This document shows, in pieces, positions 26,039 to 34,115 of a stretch of DNA of 64,000 nucleotides. The DNA lies in the NCBI GenBank assembly GCA_934622035.1, contig CAKTVG010000002.1, positions 96,428 through 160,427 on the forward strand. Direction: 5' to 3'. Source of the DNA: an uncultured Oscillospiraceae bacterium (GTDB lineage: Bacteria > Bacillota > Clostridia > Oscillospirales > Oscillospiraceae). The number at the start of each line of letters is the position of its first letter. Positions within the stretch are counted from its first letter, which is position 1. A program made the translations under genes and the position numbers. A model generated the notes under the pieces. It searched no databases and was not told the DNA's origin. It saw nothing but the letters and a program-made list of their open reading frames with translations.

Positions 26039-26831
26039 ACTTCTGAAATACGATCTGCGCGCCAATACGAAGCTCTTTCTGATCATCTGGCCCGCAATGC
26101 TGCTTTTCGCCGGCTTGCAGCGCCTGCTGCTCTTCCTGCGCGGGGACAGCCTCTTCTCCGGCGTGATGACTGCCATGCTGACGGCTCTGATGCTGTTCTC
26201 CATGGTCGCGGCGGTGGTGCTCTGCTTTGTGATCTGCGTGGTGCGCTTTTATTCCGGTCTTCTGCGCCGGGAGGGCTACCTGATGTTCACCCTGCCGGTC
26301 AAGCCCTGGCAGCTGCTGCTCTCCAAATTCCTGACGGCGCTGCTGACGCTGACGGTGACCTGCGCGTTCGCCTATGTCGGCATTGCCATCATTCTCTCCG
26401 GGCTGTACGAGGAAATATGGACAAAAATGTTTGATCTCTCCACGATCTTTGGGGAAAATGTGAATGTATGTGTGCTGATCCTGATGGCGCTGGCGGCGCT
26501 GGCCACATTGGCCAACCTGCTTCTGCGGGTCTACTTTGTCTCCTGCCTCGGGCATCTGTTCCGCCGCGCCCGCGTTTTCCTGTCCATCCTGTTCTTCTAC
26601 CTGATCGGGCTTCTGTCGCAGATCGGCGCGATGCTCATGTTCTCCAGCGTGGAGCTGATCCCGGGGGAAAGCACCGTGGTAAAGGTGTTCGGCGCATGGC
26701 TCAATTCGCTGAGCGCCGACGGCGCGCTGTGCCTCTTCTTCGGCGGAATTCTGTTTGTAAATGCCGTGATCGGCTGCGTTTATTTCTTCGTCTCCGAAGT
26801 CATTCTGCGCAAGCGCCTGAATCTGGATTAA
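26028..26831 (+). CDS. ABC exporter membrane protein (ABC-2-like)
   Basis: 267 residues with six predicted helices after a short MLNKLLKYDLRANTK lead, the usual opening of these partners. An upstream in-frame ATG at 26013 is rejected because TGGAGGT lies ideally placed for 26028. It completes the YtrA-controlled exporter. Cargo unknown; cell-wall antibiotic or peptide efflux or sensing is common for this family. Confidence 0.88.
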   Translation: MLNKLLKYDLRANTKLFLIIWPAMLLFAGLQRLLLFLRGDSLFSGVMTAMLTALMLFSMVAAVVLCFVICVVRFYSGLLRREGYLMFTLPVKPWQLLLSKFLTALLTLTVTCAFAYVGIAIILSGLYEEIWTKMFDLSTIFGENVNVCVLILMALAALATLANLLLRVYFVSCLGHLFRRARVFLSILFFYLIGLLSQIGAMLMFSSVELIPGESTVVKVFGAWLNSLSADGALCLFFGGILFVNAVIGCVYFFVSEVILRKRLNLD

Positions 26832-26856
26832 GAAAGTTCGGCATAGCAGCCCTCCC

Positions 26857-26890
26857 TTCGCCGGTTCTCTTTTGAGAGCCGGCGAATTTT
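26857..26890 (+). terminator. Terminator of the YtrA operon
   Basis: A 13-bp stem (26857-26869 with 26874-26886, one G-T wobble) around a TTTT loop, followed by TTTT. Confidence 0.85.
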
Positions 26891-26956
26891 CGTCATTTTC
26901 CCGTTTTTTGCCCATTTAACTGCATAAAAATAGTGGACAATTTCCTTTTCGTGCGC

Positions 26957-26977
26957 TATACTTATAAAATAAGTATA
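26957..26977. promoter_or_regulatory. Perfect palindrome at the lipoprotein/WYL operon promoter
   Basis: TATACTTAT-AAA-ATAAGTATA is a perfect 9-bp inverted repeat with a 3-bp centre. A TGGACA-like box lies about 17-20 bp upstream (26932-26937), so the palindrome overlaps the likely -10 region. It is a candidate operator, possibly for the downstream WYL regulator. Confidence 0.55.
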
Positions 26978-27036
26978 AGTATATGCACGTGCCGGAGGCA
27001 TATGTGCCCGGCATGGAGAAAGGTTGTCTGACCCCC

Positions 27037-28389
27037 ATGAGAAAATGTGCGCTCCTTTTTGCGGCGCTTCTCCTGCTTCTGCTCGCCGCCTGCGACAGCC
27101 GTGCGGATTTCAGCGCCGCCGGAAGATATATCTGCACGGCGACCGGAGACGAAAACGGTATTCCCATGAGCCATGCGGACGTCTGGCTTCAGCTTGAGGA
27201 GGACGGCAGGGGCGTTCTCTGCCTGAACGAGGAGCGCGAGCTTACCTGGCAGCTCAATGGAACGGCGCTTTCTTTGCAGCTTGAGGAAGCTGCGCTCACG
27301 GCCTCGCTGGCAGACGGCGTCATCACCCTGGACTATGACGGCTGCCGCTATTTTCTGACGCTGGCCGAGCTGCTGCCGGAGGAGCTGCCCACCGCAGAGC
27401 TGCTGCCAGACCTCGCGCAGCAGGCATTGAAGAACGACACGGCGCTTCAGCAGCAGTGGAACGGTAACTGGTACGGCTGGTGGGAAATGCACGGCGCCAC
27501 CGGCGGCTATACCGACCGCGAGGGTCAGCGCCGTGACCTGTGCGCGCGCATTGAAATCAACGGCAGCGGCGAGGGCAGCATCTCCCTCTGGGACGAGACG
27601 GGCAGCGCATCCGCGCCGACCGGACAGGTTTGCATTGCCGTGCAGGCGGCGGACGGCGGCAAGAGCGTCGCCTCCTCCGAGGACGGCTTCTTTGCCGGCG
27701 ATACCCTGCGCTCCGGCGACTGGGTCATTGAACCGGATCTGTACCAGTATACCGACCTGCTGGTGATCGAGGGCGCCTGCACGGACGAGGCGGGCACCTA
27801 TAACTATTCCATCTTCCTGCGGCCCTGGGGTACGATCTGGAGCGATATTGAAGTGCTGGAATCTGAGCAGCTGCCCTACCGCTATTTCGACTGGTATCTC
27901 CCCGCGCTGGAGGAGAGCGCCGCCATGCCGGACACCGTCGGCGGCGAATGGGTCGCGGGCTCACAGGGCGTTTCCAACGACCCGACGGGCAAAACCGCCA
28001 CGGCGGTTGTCGCAGACGGAAGGGCGGTCCTTGTCTACTCCACCTCACAGTATAAAACGGGCACGGAGTACGACCTGGTGTCGCTGGACGGCACGGTGCG
28101 CTTCACCGTCTCCTGGTGCAGCGGCACGCAGGAGATTACGGGCAGTCTGGAGAAAATGAACGACAGCCGGACGCAGACGAATGCAACCGAGCAGGATCTT
28201 TACGTAAACGGCTACACCGCGCACCGCGTCTCCTACTATGACAGCGCGACCGGGCTGAACCGCATTGAATATCTGATTGAGGCAGGCAGCGTCTACCCCG
28301 ATCAGGGCGCTTACCTCTCCGTCACCATGACAAAGGAAGAGGACGGCGACAGCGTGGACGCCGTCGCGGGAACCTTCCAGCTGCGATAG
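27037..28389 (+). CDS. Predicted lipoprotein of unknown function
   Basis: The gene encodes 450 residues from the chosen ATG, with a short signal peptide and lipobox LAAC (Cys 19). In-frame ATGs at 26983 and 27013 are alternatives; none has a well-spaced ribosome site, so the start is uncertain. The mature part starts with a lipocalin-like beta segment (GRYICTATGDENG, VITLDYDGCRYFLTL) and continues with Trp-rich beta-strand segments (QQWNGNWYGWW, LRSGDWVIEPDLYQYTD). I do not recognise a named family. It is followed after 11 bp by a WYL regulator, suggesting joint regulation. Confidence 0.75.
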   Translation: MRKCALLFAALLLLLLAACDSRADFSAAGRYICTATGDENGIPMSHADVWLQLEEDGRGVLCLNEERELTWQLNGTALSLQLEEAALTASLADGVITLDYDGCRYFLTLAELLPEELPTAELLPDLAQQALKNDTALQQQWNGNWYGWWEMHGATGGYTDREGQRRDLCARIEINGSGEGSISLWDETGSASAPTGQVCIAVQAADGGKSVASSEDGFFAGDTLRSGDWVIEPDLYQYTDLLVIEGACTDEAGTYNYSIFLRPWGTIWSDIEVLESEQLPYRYFDWYLPALEESAAMPDTVGGEWVAGSQGVSNDPTGKTATAVVADGRAVLVYSTSQYKTGTEYDLVSLDGTVRFTVSWCSGTQEITGSLEKMNDSRTQTNATEQDLYVNGYTAHRVSYYDSATGLNRIEYLIEAGSVYPDQGAYLSVTMTKEEDGDSVDAVAGTFQLR

Positions 28390-28400
28390 GAGGCCGGGGC

Positions 28401-29384
28401 ATGCCGAGGTCCGAGAATCAGAAGCTGAAGCTGCTCTATCTGGCGCGTTATTTTCTGGAGCGGACGGATGAGGCGCACAGCGTTTCCGTCGCGGAGCTGA
28501 TCGCCTATCTCGACGGCCTCGGCATCCGCGCGGAGCGAAAGAGCATCTATGACGATATTGCCGCCTTGCAGCGCTTTGGAATGGACATTTTGCAGTCCGC
28601 CGGGCAATATCACCTTGCCAGCCGCACCTTCGAGCTGCCGGAGCTGAAGCTGCTGGTCGATGCGGTGCAGTCCTCCAAATTTATCACGAGGAAAAAGACG
28701 CTCGCACTGATCAAAAAGCTCGAGAGTCTTTCCAGCGTGCACGAGGCACAGCGTCTTCAGCGTGAGGTCTACGTCAGCAACCGCGTCAAGAGCATGAACG
28801 AGAGCGTCTATTATAATGTAGACGAGATTTCCTCTGCGATACAGCAGAACCGCATGATCCGCTTCCGGTATTTTGAATACACCCCGCGCAAGGAGCGGCA
28901 TTTCCGCCATGACGGCGCGAATTACGAGCTCAGCCCCTATGCGCTGATTTTCGACGACGGGAACTATTACCTACTCGGCTGGAGCGAGCCGGCGCAGCAG
29001 CTGCGCCACTATCGCGTAGACAAAATGGCGGCCATTGCGCCGCTGCGGCGGACACGGCAGGGCGGCGAGGCGTTTGCAAAGCTGGATATGTCCGCCTACA
29101 ATCAGATGGTCTTCGGCATGTTCGCCGGGACGCCGCAGCAGGTGCGTCTGCGCTTTACTAGTCACCTGGCGGGCGCGGTGATCGACCGCTTCGGCAAGGA
29201 GATCACGCTCGTCGTGGAGGACGAGGCGCATTTTGTCGTCAGTCCAACCGTCGTGGTCAGCCCGCAGTTTTTCGGTTGGCTCGCGGGCTTCGGCGCAGAA
29301 GCGGAGCTGGTCTGGCCGCAGCAGGTGCGGCAGGACTGGTGCGAATTCCTGCGCAGAACGCTTGCACTTTATGAAGGAAAATAG
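28401..29384 (+). CDS. WYL-domain transcriptional regulator
   Basis: 327 residues: N-terminal winged HTH (KLLYLARYFLERTDE, VSVAELIAYLDGLGIRAERKSIYDDIAAL), a WYL domain (YALIFDDGNYYLLGWSEP, HYRVDKMAAI) and a C-terminal WCX-like extension. WYL proteins sense nucleotides or other ligands and often control stress or defence functions. Here the partner is the lipoprotein gene upstream. GATAGGAGG precedes the ATG. Confidence 0.92.
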   Translation: MPRSENQKLKLLYLARYFLERTDEAHSVSVAELIAYLDGLGIRAERKSIYDDIAALQRFGMDILQSAGQYHLASRTFELPELKLLVDAVQSSKFITRKKTLALIKKLESLSSVHEAQRLQREVYVSNRVKSMNESVYYNVDEISSAIQQNRMIRFRYFEYTPRKERHFRHDGANYELSPYALIFDDGNYYLLGWSEPAQQLRHYRVDKMAAIAPLRRTRQGGEAFAKLDMSAYNQMVFGMFAGTPQQVRLRFTSHLAGAVIDRFGKEITLVVEDEAHFVVSPTVVVSPQFFGWLAGFGAEAELVWPQQVRQDWCEFLRRTLALYEGK

Positions 29385-29387
29385 CAG

Positions 29388-29425
29388 ACGCCCCTTGTCC
29401 GTGCCGGACAAGGGGTGCTTTGTAT
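29388..29425 (+). terminator. Terminator after the WYL regulator
   Basis: An 11-bp stem CCCCTTGTCCG / CGGACAAGGGG (29391-29401, 29405-29415) with TGC loop, then GCTTTG. Confidence 0.75.
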
Positions 29426-29461
29426 GCTTTGTATGGATGAAGAGACGATTGCAGCAGGATG

Positions 29462-29560
29462 GCGCCTGCCCGACGCGATAGCGCGCCCGTAGGGAACGGG
29501 AAATCGGGACGTCCTGTACGCGGGCGAGGCAAAGTCTCGCCCCTACGAAACGGCTCCAAT
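29462..29560. repeat. Dispersed intergenic repeat, copy C
   Basis: The gap between the WYL and XRE genes carries GGGCGAGGCAAAGTCTCG plus CCCCTACG (29522-29547), itself an inverted repeat (GGGCGAGgC ... GtCTCGCCC), preceded by a GCGCGCCCGTAGGGAACGGG module. Its core matches copies A, B and D. Confidence 0.6.
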
Positions 29561-29635
29561 TTATACTGTACCTGTAGGAGAGCGGCGTGCCGTGCCCGCA
29601 GGAAGAGCCGTGCAAATACGTCAGCGTCCCTTACT

Positions 29636-29944
29636 TTAAAGCAGCCGGTTGATGATGCCGAGCAGCATAAGCTGGTCGCTCTCAGAAAGCTGCTTCATGC
29701 CGCTGACAGCCTTCTGAATCAGCTCGGGATTCGGCGAGGAGTCGTCGAAAAACTGCTGCGGCGTCAGATCAAAATACTCGCAGATCGCGAAGAATTCTTT
29801 CAGCGGCGGCAGTGCCTTCCCCGAAGAAATATTGAAAACATAGCCGCGGCTATGGCCCAGATCGTAGCTCATCTGATATTCAGATACGCCCTTGCGAAGC
29901 CGGAGCTGTGTGATGCGGTCCCTGACAAAGCGTTCATAATCCAT
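29636..29944 (-). CDS. Small XRE-family HTH regulator
   Basis: 102 residues with a compact Cro/CI-type HTH (RDRITQLRLRKGVSEYQMSYDLGHSRGYVFNIS, given in part by its ends) and an Asp/Pro-containing tail (FDLTPQQFFDDSS). The start at 29944 follows GGAGGGA; the frame extends 19 codons further without a ribosome site. It diverges from an 82-residue protein gene, the usual geometry for local control. Confidence 0.85.
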   Translation of the reverse strand: MDYERFVRDRITQLRLRKGVSEYQMSYDLGHSRGYVFNISSGKALPPLKEFFAICEYFDLTPQQFFDDSSPNPELIQKAVSGMKQLSESDQLMLLGIINRLL

Positions 29945-30021
29945 TTGATTCCCTCCGTTCATTACGACCATTATAGAAGCCGATATTGGAAGGATAGACA
30001 ATAAATATTTGTTAAAAACCG

Positions 30022-30048
30022 TTGAAAAACTAAAATATATGTTATAAT
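30022..30048 (+). promoter_or_regulatory. Promoter of the 82-residue protein gene
   Basis: TTGAAA (30022-30027) and TATAAT (30043-30048); the spacer is only 15 bp, so the promoter may need an activator or use a different -35. Confidence 0.5.
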
Positions 30049-30098
30049 TTTAGTAGCAGCTAAAAAACAATGATGCGCAGAAACGGAGGAGGATAGAG

Positions 30099-30347
30099 AT
30101 GTCAGGTTTGGCAGAGGCGCTGCTGAAAGGGCTGATCGAAGCGTACCAGCAGACCGGCCGCATGGAGATTCTGTATGACTCCCCCTTTGAGCCGCTCGAA
30201 CGCAGAAGGGCGCTTGCGGAGGAGCTGTATACCGGCGGGTATGTTGCGAAATACGCCTTTTACGGCAAAGCCGGGATCTACTGCGTGCTGACGCAAAAAG
30301 CGCTTGACGCCGTGAGCGAAACGCATTGTGTCAACGGATCCTGCTGA
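30099..30347 (+). CDS. Small hypothetical protein
   Basis: 82 residues with a strong ribosome site (GGAGGAGG) and its own promoter and terminator. It is soluble, with amphipathic helices (LAEALLKGLIEAYQQ, RRALAEELYTGGYVAKYAFYG) and two Cys at the C-terminus (THCVNGSC). No family recognised. It diverges from the small XRE regulator gene across a 154-bp gap. Confidence 0.7.
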   Translation: MSGLAEALLKGLIEAYQQTGRMEILYDSPFEPLERRRALAEELYTGGYVAKYAFYGKAGIYCVLTQKALDAVSETHCVNGSC

Positions 30348-30371
30348 GGGGCGAACCCCTTCGATCACAGC

Positions 30372-30408
30372 AAACCGCTTAGCGGCCTTTCGGGCGCTAA
30401 GCGGTTTT
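30372..30408 (+). terminator. Terminator between the small protein and SorC genes
   Basis: A perfect 13-bp stem AAACCGCTTAGCG / CGCTAAGCGGTTT (30372-30384, 30395-30407). It lies between convergent genes; the flanking A and T runs are short. Confidence 0.8.
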
Positions 30409-30412
30409 GCCG

Positions 30413-31363
30413 TCAGAAGGAGTCCTGTCGTTCGGAATAGAGCGCGAGGATTTTCTTTGCCAGCGGGCGGTCAATGATAAGCACATCGACCAGGCCGCCG
30501 CGCACGGCCGCAATGCAGGCGCGGGCCTTTTTCTCTCCGGCCGCAACGACGATTTTGGTTGGGATTCTGCGATAGACGTCAAATTCTATCGTCATCACAC
30601 GGACGCCATGACCGACCGTGCATTCCCGGCCGTCCGCGTCGAAGAAGCGCAGGAGAATATCGCCGCAGGGCTTCTGCGTCCGCAGAAATTCCGATACCGC
30701 GGGATCCCCGGCCATGAGCGGATTCGACAGGGCGGAATCACACTCGGGGTACAGCGCGCCGACACCGCTGACGGAAACATCCACCTTTTCATAAAGCTGC
30801 TGCAAAAGCTTGGTGTTCGGATGGGATTTTGCGTATTCATAGGCGCTGCCGTCGGGAATATACGCGTCAAAGTTCGGCAGGTACTTTTTGCCGCCGAAGA
30901 CGTTGGAAATGGCGGCCATATTTTCCTGCATCTGTTCCTGATAGTTGGGGCTGTTCAGCGCACCGTGCAGCATGACGAAGGTCGTATGCACCTTACGACA
31001 GGGATTGAGATACTGGATCAGGTAGCGCACGGTGCCGCCGTTGCACATACCGATGACATCGCCGTCCTTGATGGTGTTTTGCAGATGCCGCGCGCCCTCC
31101 AGCGCCACGGACAGGCGGCTGTCCAGCGGGGAGGTGCTGTCGGATGGGGCAACGATGACCTCGCGGATGGGCAGGACGCGGTTAAGCTCCGCCTCCAGCG
31201 CGACGGTCTGCTCAATTTCCGGCGCCAGGTGAATGGTAACAGCGCCGCACTCCTCCGCCCGTTTCAGCAGCCGCGAAACGGTGGAAACGGAGATATTCAG
31301 CTCCTCTGCAATGATCTTCTGCGCGTGTCCCTTGGTGTAATACAGATCGACGGCTTTGTACAT
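30413..31363 (-). CDS. SorC/DeoR-type sugar-sensing transcriptional regulator
   Basis: 316 residues: short HTH (KIIAEELNISVSTVSRLLKRA) and a large sugar-phosphate-binding SIS-like domain (GDVIGMCNGGTVRYLIQYL, VDVSVSGVGALYPECDSALS, CTVGHGVRVMTIEFD). The start is uncertain: the frame is open to 31483, but a strong promoter lies inside that extension (31461-31433), and no ATG, GTG or TTG occurs in frame between it and the ATG at 31363, which lacks a good ribosome site. A non-canonical AUA start after GGCGG near 31393 cannot be excluded. No catabolic gene is adjacent, so its target is elsewhere. Confidence 0.85.
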   Translation of the reverse strand: MYKAVDLYYTKGHAQKIIAEELNISVSTVSRLLKRAEECGAVTIHLAPEIEQTVALEAELNRVLPIREVIVAPSDSTSPLDSRLSVALEGARHLQNTIKDGDVIGMCNGGTVRYLIQYLNPCRKVHTTFVMLHGALNSPNYQEQMQENMAAISNVFGGKKYLPNFDAYIPDGSAYEYAKSHPNTKLLQQLYEKVDVSVSGVGALYPECDSALSNPLMAGDPAVSEFLRTQKPCGDILLRFFDADGRECTVGHGVRVMTIEFDVYRRIPTKIVVAAGEKKARACIAAVRGGLVDVLIIDRPLAKKILALYSERQDSF

Positions 31364-31432
31364 CAGATTCTTCGATTGGGTAAAAACTTTGGGGTCTATG
31401 GGGAACCGCCGCCTTTCCGTGCTTTTTTGTCT

Positions 31433-31461
31433 ATTATAGTCGATGCAGGGCGATTCTTCAA
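31433..31461 (-). promoter_or_regulatory. Promoter of the SorC-type regulator
   Basis: Minus-strand TTGAAG (31461-31456), 17 bp, TATAAT (31438-31433). Confidence 0.7.
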
Positions 31462-31504
31462 GTTTTTTATGGAAAAGCGGCAAAACTTGCGGCTTACAGG
31501 GCGC

Positions 31505-31546
31505 AAAAAATCCGGGATAGCAGCTTTTGCTGCTGTCCCGGATTTT
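31505..31546 (-). terminator. Terminator of the rplJL operon
   Basis: A 16-bp stem with one mismatched pair (AATCCGGGAtAGCAGC / GCTGCTgTCCCGGATT) just past the rplL stop, followed on the minus strand by TTTTTT. Confidence 0.88.
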
Positions 31547-31557
31547 GAGATTCTGAA

Positions 31558-31926
31558 TTACTTCAGCTCTGCGGTAGCGCCGGCTTCCTTCAGATCGTTG
31601 ACGATCTTCTCGGCGTCTTCCTTGGAGATGCCTTCCTTCAGGGTCTTCGGGCAGTTGTCAGCGATTTCCTTCGCTTCCTTCAGGCCGAGGCCGGTCAGGG
31701 CGCGGATAACCTTGATGACAGCGATCTTGTTCGCGCCGCATTCCTTCAGAACGACGTCGAACTCGGTCTTCTCTTCCACAGCCTCAGCAGCGGCAGCGGG
31801 AGCAGCGACAGCAGCGGCAGCGGCGGAAACGCCGAAGGTATCTTCCAGAGCATGGACAAGCTCAGCCAGTTCCAGAACGGAAAGGCCCTTAACTTCTTCG
31901 ATCAGAGCAGCGATTTTTTCAGACAT
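31558..31926 (-). CDS. rplL: 50S ribosomal protein L7/L12
   Basis: 122 residues, normal length. N-terminal dimer segment (IAALIEEVKGLSVLELAELVHALED), Ala-rich hinge, and C-terminal factor-binding domain (KTEFDVVLKECGANKIAVIKVIR, GLGLKEAKEIADNCPK). Forms the ribosome stalk with L10. Ribosome site AGGAGG upstream. Confidence 0.98.
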   Translation of the reverse strand: MSEKIAALIEEVKGLSVLELAELVHALEDTFGVSAAAAAVAAPAAAAEAVEEKTEFDVVLKECGANKIAVIKVIRALTGLGLKEAKEIADNCPKTLKEGISKEDAEKIVNDLKEAGATAELK

Positions 31927-31960
31927 TGTAAAATCCTCCTAATGTGTTTTTAATAGTTGA

Positions 31961-32497
31961 TTAGGCTTCTGCGGGGGCCTCTTCGGCGGCAGGAGCGGGA
32001 CCTTCCTTCTGCTGACGGATCTGATCCAGGCAGAAGGCCAGAGCGGAGATCGGAGCAAGGAACGTGCCGAGAACCTGAGCGATCAGGGCATCCTTGCCGG
32101 GCAGTTCGCCGAAGCCCTTGAGCTGATCGACGGACAGAACGGAACCTTCGACAAAGCCGCCCTTGATCTTCAGAGCGTCCTTGTTCTTCTTGGCAAATTC
32201 GCAGATGATGCGAGCGGGAGCAATGGGGTCACCGGTGGTGGTGGCGAGAGCGGTCGTGCCGTTGAGCAGCTCGTCGAACTCGGTGTAGCCGGCCTTGTTG
32301 GCGGCGAAGCGAGTGAGCGTGTTCTTGACGACGGTGTATTCTACGCCAGCTTCACGGAACTGATTGCGAAGCTCGGTATCCTTTGCGACAGTGATGCCCT
32401 TGTAATCCACGAAAACCGCGGCGGTGGAGCCTTGCAGCTTCTGGGTCAGTGCATCAACAATTGCCTTTTTGCTTTCGAGTACCTTAGTATTGGGCAA
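31961..32497 (-). CDS. rplJ: 50S ribosomal protein L10
   Basis: 178 residues with the family opening KAIVDALTQKLQGSTAAVFVDY, then REAGVEYTVVKNTLTRFA, and a C-terminal L7/L12-binding helix ending in an Ala/Glu/Pro-rich tail. It is co-transcribed with rplL, 34 bp downstream. An L10 leader precedes it. Confidence 0.98.
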   Translation of the reverse strand: MPNTKVLESKKAIVDALTQKLQGSTAAVFVDYKGITVAKDTELRNQFREAGVEYTVVKNTLTRFAANKAGYTEFDELLNGTTALATTTGDPIAPARIICEFAKKNKDALKIKGGFVEGSVLSVDQLKGFGELPGKDALIAQVLGTFLAPISALAFCLDQIRQQKEGPAPAAEEAPAEA

Positions 32498-32625
32498 TTT
32501 GTGTCACCTCCGAAAAAAATCCTCATGCCGAAAAGACATGAGGACGCAAAAACATCATAAGTTCGTGCAACCTCGGCAGGATCTGACTCGTTACGGCATG
32601 TAGCCTCCTGCTGTCTCCGGCAACC
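32498..32625 (-). ncRNA. Ribosomal protein L10 leader
   Basis: About 128 nt of minus-strand leader between the promoter and rplJ. It contains the G/A-rich internal-loop region expected for the L10 leader and ends in a hairpin CCTCATGTC/GGCATGAGG followed by ATTTTTTT directly before the rplJ ribosome site. Known role: the L10-L12 complex binds the leader and represses its own expression, here probably through this attenuator. Confidence 0.85.
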
Positions 32626-32631
32626 TTGACT

Positions 32632-32659
32632 ATTATAACAGAAAAGTTCCGGATGTCAA
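32632..32659 (-). promoter_or_regulatory. Strong promoter of rplJL
   Basis: Minus-strand TTGACA (32659-32654), 16 bp, TATAAT (32637-32632). rplK and rplA are not upstream; the promoter serves rplJL alone. Confidence 0.85.
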
Positions 32660-32689
32660 GAACTTTTTTGTGTTTTTCCTCTTTTGCGC

Positions 32690-33733
32690 TTAAAATAGTT
32701 CTTCTATCATCCGCTGCGTGAGACGATCGACGGCAGTGAAGTCGACAAAGGGACGGCAGAGCTGCTCGATGCGGTCATGGCTGCGCTTGGCCTGCCGCAT
32801 ATGGCGCACGGCCTGCGCCTGCGCGGAGCGGATCGTGTCGAGATAAAAGCGAAGCCTGCCCTGCTGCGCGGGCGGCAGCGTGGAGGCAAGGTCGATGCGG
32901 CAGAATGCCTCGCCCTGCCAGGGCTGCGCCTCGCTGTCACAGAGGAAGGCCGCCCCCGCGGTCGGAACCAGAAGGTGCGCGGGCGTGCCCTCGGGCCGGA
33001 GGGGCGCGTAGCAGGCGATGCAGTCGTGCCCGCCCTCAAGGGCGTGCCGGAGCAGAAGGCGCATCAGCGGCGCGGCAAGGCCGTAGCCGTCGTGCAGAAG
33101 ATAGACTCTTTCGCACAGCTGCTGCGCGCTTTCCGCGCAGGACCAGAAGCCCTGCGGCGTGACCGCTTCAAGAAAGCGGCGGCGCACGCAGCCCTTCGTC
33201 CCGGCGGGCTTGAGCGCCGATAGGGCGAGGCACTGGCCGATGGCCTCCATTTCCTCCGTGTTGCGCTGCGTTTCCACCGCTAGGTGGACGGCGTCGGAAA
33301 GCTTTTCCGCTGCGGCGAGGCATGCGGTGACATAGGGGTACTGCGCAGCGTTGGCGCGCTGCGCCTGACGGATTTCGGCTTCGTTCGCGCGAAGACCGGC
33401 CTCGTCATAGAACTCGCCGAAGTTCAGATAGTTTGCCCCGCCGCCGCACAGCTGCGGCTCGAGCACGTGCGGCGCGGTGCCGTCCACAAAGCCCACGCCG
33501 AGGCCGGGCAGCAGCACGCCGTCCAGCGACTCCGGGTCGGAGGAGCAGAGAATGTAGGATACGTCCAGGCCGCGTGCCTCGGCCTCCGCGCCGATGCGGC
33601 GCATGAAGGTGGATTTACCGCAGCCGGAGCCGCCCTTGATGATGAAGAGCCGGTCCAGCTCCTCAAAGAGTGTGTCGGAATGAGAAAGAAAGCCCTGCGG
33701 TGTGCAGGCGCCGAGAAAAAAGGTTGAAGTCAT
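32690..33733 (-). CDS. P-loop ATPase of unknown function (PRK06851/YlbA-like)
   Basis: 347 residues. P-loop IIKGGSGCGKSTFMRRIG (about residues 27-44), then DVSYILCSSDPESLDGV and a long helical middle (AAQYPYVTACLAAAEKLSDAV). The second half repeats a RecA-like arrangement with VYLLHDGYGLAAPLMRLLL, resembling Firmicute proteins with two P-loop-like halves of about 360 residues. The second Walker A is absent or decayed here. Start at 33733 has TAGGAGG. It diverges from feoAB; no known role. Confidence 0.72.
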   Translation of the reverse strand: MTSTFFLGACTPQGFLSHSDTLFEELDRLFIIKGGSGCGKSTFMRRIGAEAEARGLDVSYILCSSDPESLDGVLLPGLGVGFVDGTAPHVLEPQLCGGGANYLNFGEFYDEAGLRANEAEIRQAQRANAAQYPYVTACLAAAEKLSDAVHLAVETQRNTEEMEAIGQCLALSALKPAGTKGCVRRRFLEAVTPQGFWSCAESAQQLCERVYLLHDGYGLAAPLMRLLLRHALEGGHDCIACYAPLRPEGTPAHLLVPTAGAAFLCDSEAQPWQGEAFCRIDLASTLPPAQQGRLRFYLDTIRSAQAQAVRHMRQAKRSHDRIEQLCRPFVDFTAVDRLTQRMIEELF

Positions 33734-33884
33734 AGCGTTGCCTCCTATCAGTCTGTCTCTATGTTGTATGCGCCGGAGGGCGCGCTTGTGCAAATGAGAC
33801 AGAAAACAGCACAAAATCCCGGTCTGCGGTATAGACTGGAAGGCAGACTGCCTTCTGCGGTCTGCCTGAAAGGAGGAGACAAGG

Positions 33885-34115
33885 ATGACGTTAAACCTGC
33901 TTCCCGCCGGGCAGTCGGGGATCGTCAGCGCACTGATGCCGGGCGGCGCGATCCGCCGCAGGCTGCTGGATCTCGGACTGATCGAGGGAACGAGGGTACA
34001 GTGCCTCCGGCGGGCACTGACGGGCGACCCGGCGATCTACCGCTTCCGCGGGACGATGGTCGCCCTGCGGCAGGAGGACAGCAGCCGCATCTGCGTGGAG
34101 GTGGGCGGGGAATGA
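33885..34115 (+). CDS. feoA: Ferrous iron transport protein A
   Basis: 76 residues with the SH3-like FeoA fold: LPAGQSGIVSALMPGGAIRRRLLDLGLIEGTRVQCLRRAL (in part) and a C-terminal VALRQEDSSRICVEV strand. Small cytoplasmic partner of FeoB. Its stop overlaps the feoB start (ATGA). A GGCAGAC/GTCTGCC hairpin lies in the 150-bp leader at about 33842-33866. Confidence 0.93.
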   Translation: MTLNLLPAGQSGIVSALMPGGAIRRRLLDLGLIEGTRVQCLRRALTGDPAIYRFRGTMVALRQEDSSRICVEVGGE

